Assembly (NCBI RefSeq): GCF_016461955.1
Contig: NZ_JADMNM010000001.1
Location: 181,598-245,597 of the forward strand
Length of the DNA stretch: 64,000 nt
Reading direction: 5' to 3'
DNA from: Qipengyuania sp. YIM B01966
GTDB taxonomy: Bacteria > Pseudomonadota > Alphaproteobacteria > Sphingomonadales > Sphingomonadaceae
Position 1 is the first letter of the stretch, and each line of letters opens with the position of its first letter. The notes below the pieces were generated by a model. That model was not told the DNA's origin. It made no database searches and was given only the letters and a program-made list of their open reading frames with translations. A program made the translations under genes and the position numbers. Below are positions 38,911-47,746 of the stretch, in pieces.

Positions 38911-39822
38911 ATGATGGACGGATCGGTCGCCCGCCCCCGGCCGCTGCTGGCGCTGTTCGTGCGCCTGCTGGCGGCGGGCGCGCTGTCGACCATGGCGATG
39001 CTGGTCAAGCTCGCCGGCGAACACGGGGTGCATTTGGCCGAACTGATCTTCTGGCGGCAGGCGCTGACCGCCCTCGCCATGGGCGCCGGCCTAGCCGCCG
39101 CCGGCCGGCTGGCGGTGCTGCGGACCCAGCGCATCCGCGCGCATACGGTGCGCGCGCTATCGGGCGTGTTCAGCATGGGCTTCGTCTATGGCGCGGTGTT
39201 GTTGCTGCCACTGGCCGAAGCGACCGCGATCAGCTTCACCACGCCCGCCTTTGCCGTGCTGCTGGCGATGGTTCTGTTCCGCGAACGGATCGGGCGGTGG
39301 CGCTGGGTGGCGGTGGCGCTCGGATTTGCCGGGGTGCTCGTGGCGACCCGCCCGGGGAGCGGCGCGATCGACCCGCTGGGCCTCGGCGTCGGCCTGGTCG
39401 CGGCGTTCATGGTCGCGCTGATCTCATACCAGATCCAGGACTTGAACCGCACCGAGCATCCGCTGGCGATCGTGTTCTGGTTCGCCGCGCTGTCGGCGCC
39501 AGTGGCCGCCCTGGCGCTGCCGTTCTTCTGGCGGGCGCATGATCCGACCGGCTGGGCGCTGATCGGCGGCGCGGCCCTGGCTGGTGCGGTTGCGCAGGTG
39601 CTGCTGACCTCGAGCCTGCGCTTCGGCTCGGCGGCGACAATCATCATCATGGACTATACCTCGGTCCTCTGGGCGGTGCTTTATGGCTATGAAGTGTTTG
39701 GGGATTTGCCGCCGGCAAGCCTGTGGCTGGGCGCGCCGCTGATCATCGCCTCGGGCGCGATCGTCACCTGGCGCGAGCGGCTGCGCGTCCGCAAGCCGCC
39801 CCTGCCGGGGCAGGGAACATGA
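38911..39822 (+). CDS. DMT superfamily (EamA) transporter
   Basis: The product is 303 aa with about ten hydrophobic helices in two EamA halves. Internal similarity is seen in the FTTPAFAVLLAMVLFRERIG segment of the first half and SVLWAVLYGYEVFGDLPPAS in the second. Family members export metabolites or take up sugars and amino acids; the substrate is not evident. Start at 38911 (MMDGSVARP); 38914 is equivalent. Confidence 0.88.
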   Translation: MMDGSVARPRPLLALFVRLLAAGALSTMAMLVKLAGEHGVHLAELIFWRQALTALAMGAGLAAAGRLAVLRTQRIRAHTVRALSGVFSMGFVYGAVLLLPLAEATAISFTTPAFAVLLAMVLFRERIGRWRWVAVALGFAGVLVATRPGSGAIDPLGLGVGLVAAFMVALISYQIQDLNRTEHPLAIVFWFAALSAPVAALALPFFWRAHDPTGWALIGGAALAGAVAQVLLTSSLRFGSAATIIIMDYTSVLWAVLYGYEVFGDLPPASLWLGAPLIIASGAIVTWRERLRVRKPPLPGQGT

Positions 39823-39866
39823 GGTCGCAGGCAGCGTTCAGGTGCGATAGACAGGAGCCAACTGCC

Positions 39867-39995
39867 ATGATCCGCAAACTTGCCCTTGCCGCCGGCCTTG
39901 CTGCCCTCTCCCTTTCGGCGACCGCCTGCAACACCGTGCGCGGGGTTGGTCAGGACATCGAATCCGCCGCCAATTCGGTCGATCGCGCTACCTGA
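39867..39995 (+). CDS. Entericidin-like small lipoprotein
   Basis: The product is 42 aa: an N-terminal signal (IRKLALAAGLAALSLSATAC) with a lipobox-like Cys, then NTVRGVGQDIESAANSV. This matches the entericidin A/B family of tiny lipoproteins. In enterics they form a toxin-antidote pair linked to stationary phase; here there is one copy and no pair nearby, so the function is open. A good site (ACAGGAG) precedes the ATG. Convergent with dgt, 3 bases apart. Confidence 0.82.
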   Translation: MIRKLALAAGLAALSLSATACNTVRGVGQDIESAANSVDRAT

Positions 39996-39998
39996 TCG

Positions 39999-41159
39999 TC
40001 AGACGTTGGTGAGGCCGTCGGGCACCTTGCCGAAGATCGCCCGGTACTGATCGATCGCGTAGCGGTCGGTCATGCCGGCAATGAAGTCGGCGATATGGCG
40101 CGCCCTCTCGGGTTGCTCACCGGGAACCATACCCGCCCAGCCCGCCCCCATCAGGGCCGGTTCCTGGTCATAGGCGGCGTACAGCCGGGCGACCACACCG
40201 CCGGCAACGCGCGCGACGGCCAATTGTTCGGGGTGATGATAAAGCCGTTCGTACATGAACCGCTTGAGGTGCGCTTCACGCGCCGCCATCGCGGGGGAGA
40301 AGCCGGCCAACGCACCCTCGGTCGAGCGGACCTCGCTCGCTGAGCCAACACCTTCCAACCGCGCGCGGGTGGCGGCGATCAGATCGTTGACCATCAAGCC
40401 GATCTGACTGCGGACCAGTTCGCGCAAACGCCGCTCGCGCGCGGCGTGCGGGAAACGCCGTTCGAGCGCGCGCCATTCCTCGGCCAGGAAGTCCAGCGTC
40501 AGCAACTCGTCGAGCGACAGGAAGCCGGCCCGCAACCCGTCATCGATATCGTGATTGTCATAGGCGATATCGTCAGCCAGCGCGGCGACCTGCGCCTCCA
40601 GCGACGGCCAGCGGCCGAGTTCCAGCGGAAAGGCTGCGTCGAGTTCGGCCAGCGCCCAGCCCGGTGACGCAACCGGGCCATTATGCTTCGCCAGTCCCTC
40701 CAGCGTTTCCCACGACAGGTTCAGCCCGTCATGCTCGCAATAAGGGCTTTCGAGCCGCATCAGCGTGCGCAGCGTCTGGGCATTGTGGTCGAACCCGCCA
40801 TGCCGCTCCATCGCGGCGGACAATGCCTCCTCGCCCGCATGGCCGAAAGGCGGGTGTCCGATATCGTGCGCGAGACACAGCGCCTCGGTGAGATCCTCGT
40901 CCAGCCGCAGCGCGCGGGCGACCACCCGTCCGATCTGCGCTACCTCGAGGCTGTGCGTCAGGCGGGTGCGGTAATGGTCGCCATCGGGCGCGACGAACAC
41001 CTGCGTCTTGCCGCGCAGCCGGCGAAAGGCGATCGAATGGATGATGCGGTCGCGGTCCCGCTGGAAGGCGGTGCGCGGGCCACGCGCTCCGTCAGCGCCG
41101 GTGGCGAATTCGCGGCCGCGAGAGCGCGCGGGATCGGCGGCGTAGGGGGCGCGGTCCAT
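39999..41159 (-). CDS. dgt: Deoxyguanosinetriphosphate triphosphohydrolase-like protein
   Basis: The product is 386 aa of the HD superfamily. The metal ligands are H69 (RLTHSLEVA) and the H98-D99 pair (CLAHDIGHPPFGHAGEEAL), plus a downstream Asp in ADDIAYDNHDIDDGL. The family cleaves dNTPs to nucleoside and triphosphate, and this shorter type is widespread in alphaproteobacteria. A single gene, following the racemase-like gene on the same strand. Confidence 0.92.
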   Translation of the reverse strand: MDRAPYAADPARSRGREFATGADGARGPRTAFQRDRDRIIHSIAFRRLRGKTQVFVAPDGDHYRTRLTHSLEVAQIGRVVARALRLDEDLTEALCLAHDIGHPPFGHAGEEALSAAMERHGGFDHNAQTLRTLMRLESPYCEHDGLNLSWETLEGLAKHNGPVASPGWALAELDAAFPLELGRWPSLEAQVAALADDIAYDNHDIDDGLRAGFLSLDELLTLDFLAEEWRALERRFPHAARERRLRELVRSQIGLMVNDLIAATRARLEGVGSASEVRSTEGALAGFSPAMAAREAHLKRFMYERLYHHPEQLAVARVAGGVVARLYAAYDQEPALMGAGWAGMVPGEQPERARHIADFIAGMTDRYAIDQYRAIFGKVPDGLTNV

Positions 41160-41219
41160 GTCCGCGGCGCTTAGGGCGGCGCCCCGAACGCGGCAACGGG
41201 AACAGTGCGTGAACCTGGC

Positions 41220-41915
41220 TCAGCCCGCGCCCAAAATCCATTCGGCCGCTGCCTCGGCATGAATGCGGGTTGAATCGAAGATCGGCAGCACATTGGCATC
41301 GACATCGACCACCAGCTCAAGCTCGGTACAGGCCAGCACCACGGATTTGACGCCCTGCTGTTCCTTGCGCGTCAGGATGGTCTTCATCGCCCGCTCGGCA
41401 TCGCGGGTCACCTTGCCGACCATCAGCTCGTCATAGATGATGTCGTCCACCTGTTCGACCACCGCCATATCGGGCGGTGCCAGATCGACCCCGTGCGCCA
41501 CCAGCCGTTCGCGATAGAAGCTTTCGGTCATCACGTTCGCGGTGCCGATCAGCGCGGCATTGGTGACGCCCGCCGCCTGCATCCGCGCGCCGACGCAATC
41601 GGCGATGTGGAGGATCGGCACGGATACCGCCGCGGCCACTTCGTCATAAACCTTGTGCATCGAATTGGCGCCGATGATCAGCGCGCCCGCGCCTGCCTGT
41701 TCGAGCCGCCGCGCGCTGTCCGCCAGCACGCCCGCGGCGCGCTGCCAGTCATCGGCCTCGGTCAGCCGGTGGAGGGCGGAAAAATCGAGGCTCTCGATCA
41801 GCATCGGCGCGCTCGCCATCGGCGCGCCGCGAGCCTGCACGATGCGATTGATATGCTCGTAATAGGTGCGGGTCGAAACCCAGCTCATCCCACCGATCAA
41901 GCCCAGCTTGCGCAC
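41220..41915 (-). CDS. Aspartate/glutamate racemase family protein
   Basis: The product is 231 aa. MRKLGLIGGMSWVSTRTYY and LACTELELVV fit the Asp/Glu racemase fold. The position of the first catalytic Cys (ANTMH type) reads GANSMHKVYDE, with Ala in place of Cys, while the second Cys (ACTE) is kept. E. coli YgeA, an L-preferring racemase, also lacks the first Cys, so the activity may differ from classical aspartate racemase. Isolated gene between dgt and the cytochrome gene. Confidence 0.85.
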   Translation of the reverse strand: MRKLGLIGGMSWVSTRTYYEHINRIVQARGAPMASAPMLIESLDFSALHRLTEADDWQRAAGVLADSARRLEQAGAGALIIGANSMHKVYDEVAAAVSVPILHIADCVGARMQAAGVTNAALIGTANVMTESFYRERLVAHGVDLAPPDMAVVEQVDDIIYDELMVGKVTRDAERAMKTILTRKEQQGVKSVVLACTELELVVDVDANVLPIFDSTRIHAEAAAEWILGAG

Positions 41916-41975
41916 TGCGTTCTCCGTCCGTCGCCGGCCTTGCGCTTGGCCAAGCCGCCCTGGCGATGCAAGCGG

Positions 41976-42980
41976 TCAGAGCGCGCTTATCCAGCGTTCG
42001 ATCAGCGCGGTGCCCTCCGCGTCGGCGGTCGCCTTGCCCAGCTCGGGCATCGCCACGCCCGGCTCCTCGCTACGCATCCGGTGGACCAGGATGGACCGTT
42101 CGGGATGACCCGGCACGATGTCGAATTCGAACGCCCCCGCCCCGCGCCCGGCCGCAACGGGGCGCTTCATCACGCCCAGCGCGTGGAGGTCCTGCTGCTC
42201 CCAGCGCAGATCGAGCCCCGAATTCGACGCCGCCGCGCCGGGGCGATGGCAATGCGCGCAATTGACGTCGAGATAGGCCCGCGCCGCCGCCGCCACCGGA
42301 GCGGTGGCGCGATCCTCCCAGCGCGGCAGAGTGTCGGCGCCGGCGGGCACAGTGTTGACCTTGCCCGCGGCGACCAACGGCGCCAGCCACGCAGCCGACA
42401 GATTGCGCGCCTTGGGCCCGATTGGCACCACCGCGCCATTGAGGCCGTGGCATTCCTTGCACTGGTTGCGGTTGGGCACGCGGTACGAAATCGCCCGGCC
42501 CTCGGGCGTGGTAACCGGCACCCGTGCCCCGGCGAGCGCCAGCCGCGCCTCGCTCTGCCCCTCGTCCCAGACATAGGGCAGCGCCACCCAGCCTTCCGCC
42601 CGGTGCAGCAGCACGCGCGTTTCGACCAGCCGGCGCGCGGCGCCCTCGCCAAAGGCAAAGGTCTTGATCAGAGCCGTCCCGACCGGCAGCGCGGGCAAGC
42701 CGTCATCGGCAAAGCGGGCCTCGGTGCCGGGCGGCAGGTAAAGGAACCGCAGCTTTTCCGCCCCGTCGGAATACAGCGGGGTGTTGAGCCGATACGGGAT
42801 GACGCCGGCGGCCGGCAGCTGCGCGCGCGGATCGGCGAAGAAGCCGAACTCGGCCAGCGTGGCGGGCATGGCGGGGCCGGTAATTGCCGACACCACCGGG
42901 ACAGGCGGCGGCGCGCCCCCCGCGCTGGCAGCTGCGCCGAGCGCCAGCAGCCCGGCCAACAGGAGCCCGCGCGCAATCAC
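41976..42980 (-). CDS. Di-heme c-type cytochrome, SO2930/HNE_0200-like
   Basis: The product is 334 aa with a cleavable signal (LLLAGLLALGAAASAGG), so it is exported. Two heme-binding motifs, CKECH (about residue 173) and CAHCH (about 242), each followed by a Gly/Pro-rich segment, make it a di-heme cytochrome. In other genomes this family is paired with a parallel beta-helix protein, exactly as here: it overlaps that gene by 4 bases. Its physiological partner and electron route are unknown. Confidence 0.82.
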   Translation of the reverse strand: MIARGLLLAGLLALGAAASAGGAPPPVPVVSAITGPAMPATLAEFGFFADPRAQLPAAGVIPYRLNTPLYSDGAEKLRFLYLPPGTEARFADDGLPALPVGTALIKTFAFGEGAARRLVETRVLLHRAEGWVALPYVWDEGQSEARLALAGARVPVTTPEGRAISYRVPNRNQCKECHGLNGAVVPIGPKARNLSAAWLAPLVAAGKVNTVPAGADTLPRWEDRATAPVAAAARAYLDVNCAHCHRPGAAASNSGLDLRWEQQDLHALGVMKRPVAAGRGAGAFEFDIVPGHPERSILVHRMRSEEPGVAMPELGKATADAEGTALIERWISAL

Positions 42981-44182
42981 GGGTGGAGCCGCGCCTCCAG
43001 CGCCGCCGGTGCGCCTACGCCCGTCAGCATCGCTGTCCGGTCAGGCGTGGGCACGTTCAGCGGGCCGGGATTACCCCCGCCAAGGCCCTTGCCCTGTTCG
43101 GTCAGATTGAGCGACCAACCGGCCAGCCCCGGCTCTACCCGCAGCGCGGTGGCACCCGGTTGGGCCAGTCCGTCCCACAGCACCGGCGGCAGCGCCCCGC
43201 CAAAGGCGGCCAGCAATTGCGCCGCGCCGTCCAGTTGCGGATCGGTGCCGCCGCGATCCACCCGATTGGCGCCAATGGTCACGTTGCGCGGGTAGGGATT
43301 GTAGCGCGCATCGTCGAACCCTTGGGTATAAGCGACGACCATGATCGGCGCGGTCGGGTTGTCGTAGAGCGTGTTGTGCTCCACCCAGACACCGTCATTG
43401 GCCATCACCAGAATCCCCGTCCCGCGCCGCACCCCGGCAACGATATTGCCCGGCGGGGCGAAATTGGGGGTGGTGTTGGCGACCACCAGATTGTCGCGTA
43501 CCAGCACATTGCCGCCGCCCATGACCGGCAGGCCGGGCAGGTCGAACACCAGGATGCCGCCGGTATTGCGGGTGACGAAATTGCGCTCGACCAGCGCGCC
43601 GCGGCTGTTCTCGATCTCGATCCCGGCGACGTTCGCCTCGGCCACTGAATTGCGCACGGTAATCGCGCGCGACTGCCCCACATAGATGCCGGCATCCGAC
43701 GCGCCCGAGACCGTGACCGCATCGATCAGCACGCCAGCGCTTTCGACCGGATAGATGCCATAGGCGCCATTGCTCGCGGCGGGTCCATTGGTCCAGGTAA
43801 CGCGGATGCGATGGTAGACGATGTCGTCAGCGCCCTTGGACTTGATCCCGTCACCCTTGGGGTTTTCGACCGCGAAATCGCGCAGCGTCACGCCGTCGGA
43901 CGTCACGCGGAACCCTTCGCCCGCATCGCGCTGGCCGGTGAAGTCGAGCACGGTCGCGTCCATCCCCGCGCCGCGCACGGTAACCCGGTCCACATCCAGC
44001 GAAATCCCGTCGATCAGCACGAAGCGCCCGGCGCCCAGCACCACCTCGTCGCCCGGTTCGGCGAGGATCAGCGCCTCCTGCAACCGGGTCTGCGCGTCCG
44101 GCCCGGCAGCGACGTTCAGGGTCTTGGCCGATGCCGGCAGGGCAAGGGCCAGCAATGGTGCGGCCAGCAGATAATGTTTCAT
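42977..44182 (-). CDS. Exported right-handed parallel beta-helix protein
   Basis: The product is 401 aa from the ATG at 44182 (MKHYLLAAPLLALALPASA signal). It has repeating short beta-strands with Asn-rich and Gly/Val/Ile motifs (GSGIEIENSRGALV-type coils), the pattern of a pectate-lyase-like parallel beta helix. The C-terminal 60 aa are less repetitive. It is coupled by ATGA overlap to the di-heme cytochrome gene downstream, a conserved pair. Whether it binds a carbohydrate or a metal is not visible here. Confidence 0.82.
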   Translation of the reverse strand: MKHYLLAAPLLALALPASAKTLNVAAGPDAQTRLQEALILAEPGDEVVLGAGRFVLIDGISLDVDRVTVRGAGMDATVLDFTGQRDAGEGFRVTSDGVTLRDFAVENPKGDGIKSKGADDIVYHRIRVTWTNGPAASNGAYGIYPVESAGVLIDAVTVSGASDAGIYVGQSRAITVRNSVAEANVAGIEIENSRGALVERNFVTRNTGGILVFDLPGLPVMGGGNVLVRDNLVVANTTPNFAPPGNIVAGVRRGTGILVMANDGVWVEHNTLYDNPTAPIMVVAYTQGFDDARYNPYPRNVTIGANRVDRGGTDPQLDGAAQLLAAFGGALPPVLWDGLAQPGATALRVEPGLAGWSLNLTEQGKGLGGGNPGPLNVPTPDRTAMLTGVGAPAALEARLHP

Positions 44183-44235
44183 CGCGCTCTCCCTTGCCGG
44201 GATAGTGCCAAGGGCGCGCGCGATTGCAAGCGCGG

Positions 44236-44574
44236 TCAGCGCGGGCGCGCCTCGTCGGCAAGGCCGGCGGCGCACAGAGCGGCCGAGGTGGTGGTCACCG
44301 CGATCACTTCGGCATCGCCCACGCGCCGCACCCGCGCGAGATAGCCGCTCATGGTTTCGGGCCGGCGCGGTTCGCCCGCCCGCGGCTTCAACCCTTCGAG
44401 CTTGCGCAGCTGGTCGATGGTCAGCCGGTCCACCATCCGCTCGGCCATGCAGGCCGATTGCGTGTCGGACAGCCCCGCATCGACAAAGGCGGAGCGGACG
44501 CGGCTTTCGGCGATGGTCTGCGCGCAGCCGGCCAGCAGCAGACCGGCAGCGGAAAATATGACCCATTTGTTCAT
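44236..44574 (-). CDS. Small lipoprotein of unknown function
   Basis: The product is 112 aa from the ATG at 44574. MNKWVIFSAAGLLLAGCAQT is a lipoprotein signal with lipobox LAGC. The rest contains an ERMVDRLTIDQLRKLEGL helix and four Cys. The start is two bases past the pntB stop, so it may be the last gene of the pnt operon. No family recognised with confidence. Confidence 0.6.
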   Translation of the reverse strand: MNKWVIFSAAGLLLAGCAQTIAESRVRSAFVDAGLSDTQSACMAERMVDRLTIDQLRKLEGLKPRAGEPRRPETMSGYLARVRRVGDAEVIAVTTTSAALCAAGLADEARPR

Positions 44575-44576
44575 CG

Positions 44577-45983
44577 TCACAGCGCCTTTACGATATCTTC
44601 GACCATCTTCTTGGCATCAGCCAGCAGCATCATCGTCTGGTCCATGTAGAACACGTCATTGTCCACCCCGGCATAGCCGACGCCGCCCATCGACCGCTTG
44701 ATGAACATCACGGTCTTGGCCTTGTCCACGTCGAATACCGGCATCCCGTAGATCGGGCTGGATTTGTCGGTCTTCGCGGCAGGGTTCACGACATCGTTCG
44801 CCCCGATGATGAAGGCGACATCGGCCTGGGCGAATTCGCTGTTGATGTCCTCCAGCTCGAACACTTCGTCATAGGGGACATTGGCCTCTGCCAGCAGCAC
44901 GTTCATGTGCCCCGGCATCCGTCCGGCGACGGGGTGGATGGCGTATTTCACCTCCACCCCTTCCTTCTTCAGCGTGTCGGCCATCTCGCGCAAGGCGTGC
45001 TGCGCCTGCGCCACGGCCATGCCGTAGCCGGGGATGATGATGACCTTTTCCGCCTGCTTGAGCATGAAGGCCGCATCATCGGCGCTGCCCTGCTTGTACG
45101 GCCGCTGCTCGCGCGCCGCGCCGCCGCCTGCGCTGTCCGCCGCGCCGAAGCCCCCGGCGATGACCGACAGGAAGCTGCGGTTCATCGCCCGGCACATGAT
45201 GTAGCTCAGGATCGCGCCCGATGCGCCGACCAGCGCGCCGGTGATGACCATTGCCGTGTTGTGCAGCGTGAACCCCATCGCCGCCGCCGCCCAGCCCGAA
45301 TAGGAGTTCAGCATCGACACCACCACCGGCATATCCGCCCCGCCGATGGGGATGATCAGCAGGAAGCCAATAGCGAAAGCGAGCAGGGTGACGAGCGCGA
45401 TCACCCACAGGCTCTGGTCAAGCATGAAATACGCGGTCAGCGCGAGGATCGCGAGCAACGTGCCGAGATTGATCACATGCCGCATCGGCAGCAGGATCGG
45501 CGCGCCGCTCATCTTGCCGGCAAGCTTGAGAAAGGCGATTACGCTGCCCGAAAAGGTGATCGCACCGATAGCGATGCCCAAGCCCATTTCGAGGCGCGAG
45601 ACAGGATTGATCGCGCCCGCCGCGTCGGCAATCCCGAAGGCCTGCGGGTTGAGATACGCCGCCCAGCCGACCAGCACCGCGGCGAGGCCGACCAGGCTGT
45701 GAAACGCCGCGACCAGTTGCGGCATATCGGTCATCGCGATCTTGCGCGCGATGATCCAGCCGATGCCGCCGCCGATAGCGATGGCGCCGAGGATCTCGGG
45801 CAACGTCGCCAGGCTGTGCGTCAGCAGCGTGGTGACAACGGCAATCAGCATCCCCGCCATGCCGAAGCGGTTGCCGCGCCGGGAACTCGCCGGGCTCGAC
45901 AACCCGCGCAACGCGAGGATGAACAGCACGCCGGCGGCGAGATAGGCGATCATCGCCCAGACGGGGGTGGCCGCGTGCTCCAT
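44577..45983 (-). CDS. pntB: NAD(P) transhydrogenase subunit beta
   Basis: The product is 468 aa: about nine membrane helices, then a C-terminal NADP(H)-binding domain. GYGMAVAQAQHAL and VGYAGVDNDVFY mark the nucleotide-binding dIII. It couples proton translocation to NADPH formation from NADH. Start overlaps the pntAB stop (ATGA). Confidence 0.95.
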   Translation of the reverse strand: MEHAATPVWAMIAYLAAGVLFILALRGLSSPASSRRGNRFGMAGMLIAVVTTLLTHSLATLPEILGAIAIGGGIGWIIARKIAMTDMPQLVAAFHSLVGLAAVLVGWAAYLNPQAFGIADAAGAINPVSRLEMGLGIAIGAITFSGSVIAFLKLAGKMSGAPILLPMRHVINLGTLLAILALTAYFMLDQSLWVIALVTLLAFAIGFLLIIPIGGADMPVVVSMLNSYSGWAAAAMGFTLHNTAMVITGALVGASGAILSYIMCRAMNRSFLSVIAGGFGAADSAGGGAAREQRPYKQGSADDAAFMLKQAEKVIIIPGYGMAVAQAQHALREMADTLKKEGVEVKYAIHPVAGRMPGHMNVLLAEANVPYDEVFELEDINSEFAQADVAFIIGANDVVNPAAKTDKSSPIYGMPVFDVDKAKTVMFIKRSMGGVGYAGVDNDVFYMDQTMMLLADAKKMVEDIVKAL

Positions 45984-46291
45984 CAGGCGCGGCCCTCACC
46001 CTTGGGTGCGGGGCGGTCCTTCTTCTTGTACATCGCGAGCATCCGTTCGGTGACCGCAAACCCGCCAAAAATGTTAATGCTGGCGAGCACGATGCCGATG
46101 AGCCCCAGCCACTTGGCCCCCGGCACCTCGGCCGCAGCCGCCGCGATCAACGCGCCGACGATGATCACGCTGGAGATCGCATTGGTCACCGCCATCAGCG
46201 GTGTGTGCAGCGCCGGCGTCACCGACCAGACGACGAAATAGCCGACGAAACAGGCCAGCACGAAAATCGACAAGATGGCGATAAAGTCCAT
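45983..46291 (-). CDS. pntAB: NAD(P) transhydrogenase alpha-2 (membrane) subunit
   Basis: The product is 102 aa with three or four hydrophobic helices, from MDFIAILSIFVLACFVGY. It is the separate C-terminal half of PntA in alphaproteobacteria. Lies between pntAA and pntB, completing the three-subunit form. Start at 46291; a longer frame upstream is not coding. Confidence 0.92.
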   Translation of the reverse strand: MDFIAILSIFVLACFVGYFVVWSVTPALHTPLMAVTNAISSVIIVGALIAAAAAEVPGAKWLGLIGIVLASINIFGGFAVTERMLAMYKKKDRPAPKGEGRA

Positions 46292-46337
46292 TAGCGAAAA
46301 GCCTTCCCGGTACGGGGAGGATCGGGGAGACGCACCC

Positions 46338-47465
46338 TCATCCCCGCAGCCTTTCATGCACCACCGCACCGCCCTGCGTCAGCCTGACGGCGTTGCCGAT
46401 TTCCTCGTCCAGCACCGGGCGGCCCTGGTCCTTGTCCCAGAAGGCGGCGAGGAAGTTGTAGAGGTTGCGGGCATAGAGCGCGCTGGCATCGGCGGCGAGG
46501 TGGGTCGCGGTGTTAGCGTAACCGATAATCTTGACCCCGTGGCGCTCGATCACCTCGTCGGATACCGCGCCTTCGACATTGCCGCCCTGCGCCACGGCCA
46601 GATCGAAGATGACGCTCCCCGGCTTCATGCTGGCGATCTGCGCGTCGCTGACCAGCCTTGGGGCCGGCTTGCCTGGAATCAGTGCGGTGGTGATGACGAT
46701 GTCCTGCTTGGCAATATGGGCGGACACGAGCTCGGCCTGCGCCTTCTGGTATTCCTCGCTCATCTCGCTGGCATAGCCGCCGCTGCCCTCCCCCTCGATC
46801 CCGGCGACATTCTCGACAAACACCGGCTTGGCACCCAGCGACAGGATCTGCTCCCTGGTGGCGGAGCGAACATCGGTCGCGCTGACCTGCGCGCCCAGCC
46901 GCCGGGCCGTGGCAATGGCCTGCAGCCCGGCTACGCCTACGCCCATCACGAACACCTTGGCCGCGCTGACCGTGCCGGCCGCCGTCATCATCATAGGGAA
47001 GGCCCGGCCATAGGCGTCGGCCGCGGCGATCACCGCCTTGTACCCGGCGAGGTTGGCCTGGCTGGAGAGCACGTCCATGCTCTGCGCGCGGGTGATGCGC
47101 GGCATCCACTCCATCGCCAGCGCCTCGAAGCCCGCTGCGCCATAGGCGGCCACGCGCTCAGTTTCCCGCCAGGGATCGAACATTGCTGCAACCATTGCGC
47201 CCGGCTTCGCGCCGGCCAACAGCGACAGATCGGGTGCCTGTACGCCCAGCACGATGTCAGCGCCAGCAATCGTCGCGGCGGCGTCGCCAAGCGTTGCGCC
47301 GGCTTCGGCAAAATCATCGTCCGGCACCGCCGCGCCAAGCCCGGCGCGGTGTTCGACCGCAACCTCGGCACCCAGCGCGAGATATTTGCGCACCGTTTCC
47401 GGAGACAGCGCGACCCGCCGCTCACCCGGCGCGCGCTCCTTCAGAACGGCGATGCGCAAGCTCAC
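46338..47465 (-). CDS. pntAA: NAD(P) transhydrogenase alpha-1 subunit
   Basis: The product is 375 aa from a GTG start (MSLRIAVLKERAPGERRVAL). This is the soluble NAD(H)-binding dI domain. GVGVAGLQAIATARRLGAQV is its Rossmann motif; it is related to alanine dehydrogenase. The GTG overlaps the stop of the oxidase subunit IV gene by 4 bases, so the two are coupled. Confidence 0.95.
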   Translation of the reverse strand: MSLRIAVLKERAPGERRVALSPETVRKYLALGAEVAVEHRAGLGAAVPDDDFAEAGATLGDAAATIAGADIVLGVQAPDLSLLAGAKPGAMVAAMFDPWRETERVAAYGAAGFEALAMEWMPRITRAQSMDVLSSQANLAGYKAVIAAADAYGRAFPMMMTAAGTVSAAKVFVMGVGVAGLQAIATARRLGAQVSATDVRSATREQILSLGAKPVFVENVAGIEGEGSGGYASEMSEEYQKAQAELVSAHIAKQDIVITTALIPGKPAPRLVSDAQIASMKPGSVIFDLAVAQGGNVEGAVSDEVIERHGVKIIGYANTATHLAADASALYARNLYNFLAAFWDKDQGRPVLDEEIGNAVRLTQGGAVVHERLRG

Positions 47466-47584
47466 GGGGCGATGATCACCACGACCAGCAAGGTCACGAT
47501 CACGGCCAGCGGCACGGCCCATTTCAGCAGGACGGTGAAGCCCGAATAGGTTTTCTTGAACTGGTTGAGCTGATCGGCAGCCAT
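47462..47584 (-). CDS. aa3-type cytochrome c oxidase subunit IV
   Basis: The product is 40 aa: a short amphipathic N-terminus (MAADQLNQFKKTYSGF) followed by one membrane helix of about 24 aa. This matches the small bacterial COX4 family that stabilises aa3 oxidase in alphaproteobacteria. Its placement as first gene of the pnt operon, with AGGAG at the start, is the odd point; no other cox genes are near. Confidence 0.8.
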   Translation of the reverse strand: MAADQLNQFKKTYSGFTVLLKWAVPLAVIVTLLVVVIIAP

Positions 47585-47637
47585 GCGGCGCTCTCCTGAA
47601 AGGTCGGTTCGCGCCGAGTGTTAGCTTGCCCGCGGCG

Positions 47638-47681
47638 CAGGCTCAAGCCGCTCGCGCACTGGCTGCACAGGCTTAAGCGGC
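47638..47681. promoter_or_regulatory. Tandem 14-bp repeats in the pnt/regulator divergent promoter
   Basis: CAGGCTCAAGCCGC (47638-47651) and CAGGCTTAAGCGGC (47668-47681) match at 12 of 14 positions and begin 30 bp apart. The second overlaps the -35 region of a fair -10 (TCTAAT, 47697-47702) for the regulator gene. Confidence 0.45.
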
Positions 47682-47746
47682 TCTTTACTGTTGTCCTCTA
47701 ATCGCAAACTGTACCGCGGCGGGACGGTTTTGAGGAATGACACGCA

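Noticed and set aside
44907-46241. A 444-codon open frame antisense to pntB and pntAB
   Set aside because: The minus-strand reading gives clear transhydrogenase subunits; the plus-strand product is Arg/His/Gln-rich without known motifs.
47585-47746. Sigma-54 (-24/-12) promoter upstream of the NtrC-type regulator
   Set aside because: I found no GG-N10-GC with adequate flanks; the nearest GGC/TGC pair has poor agreement.
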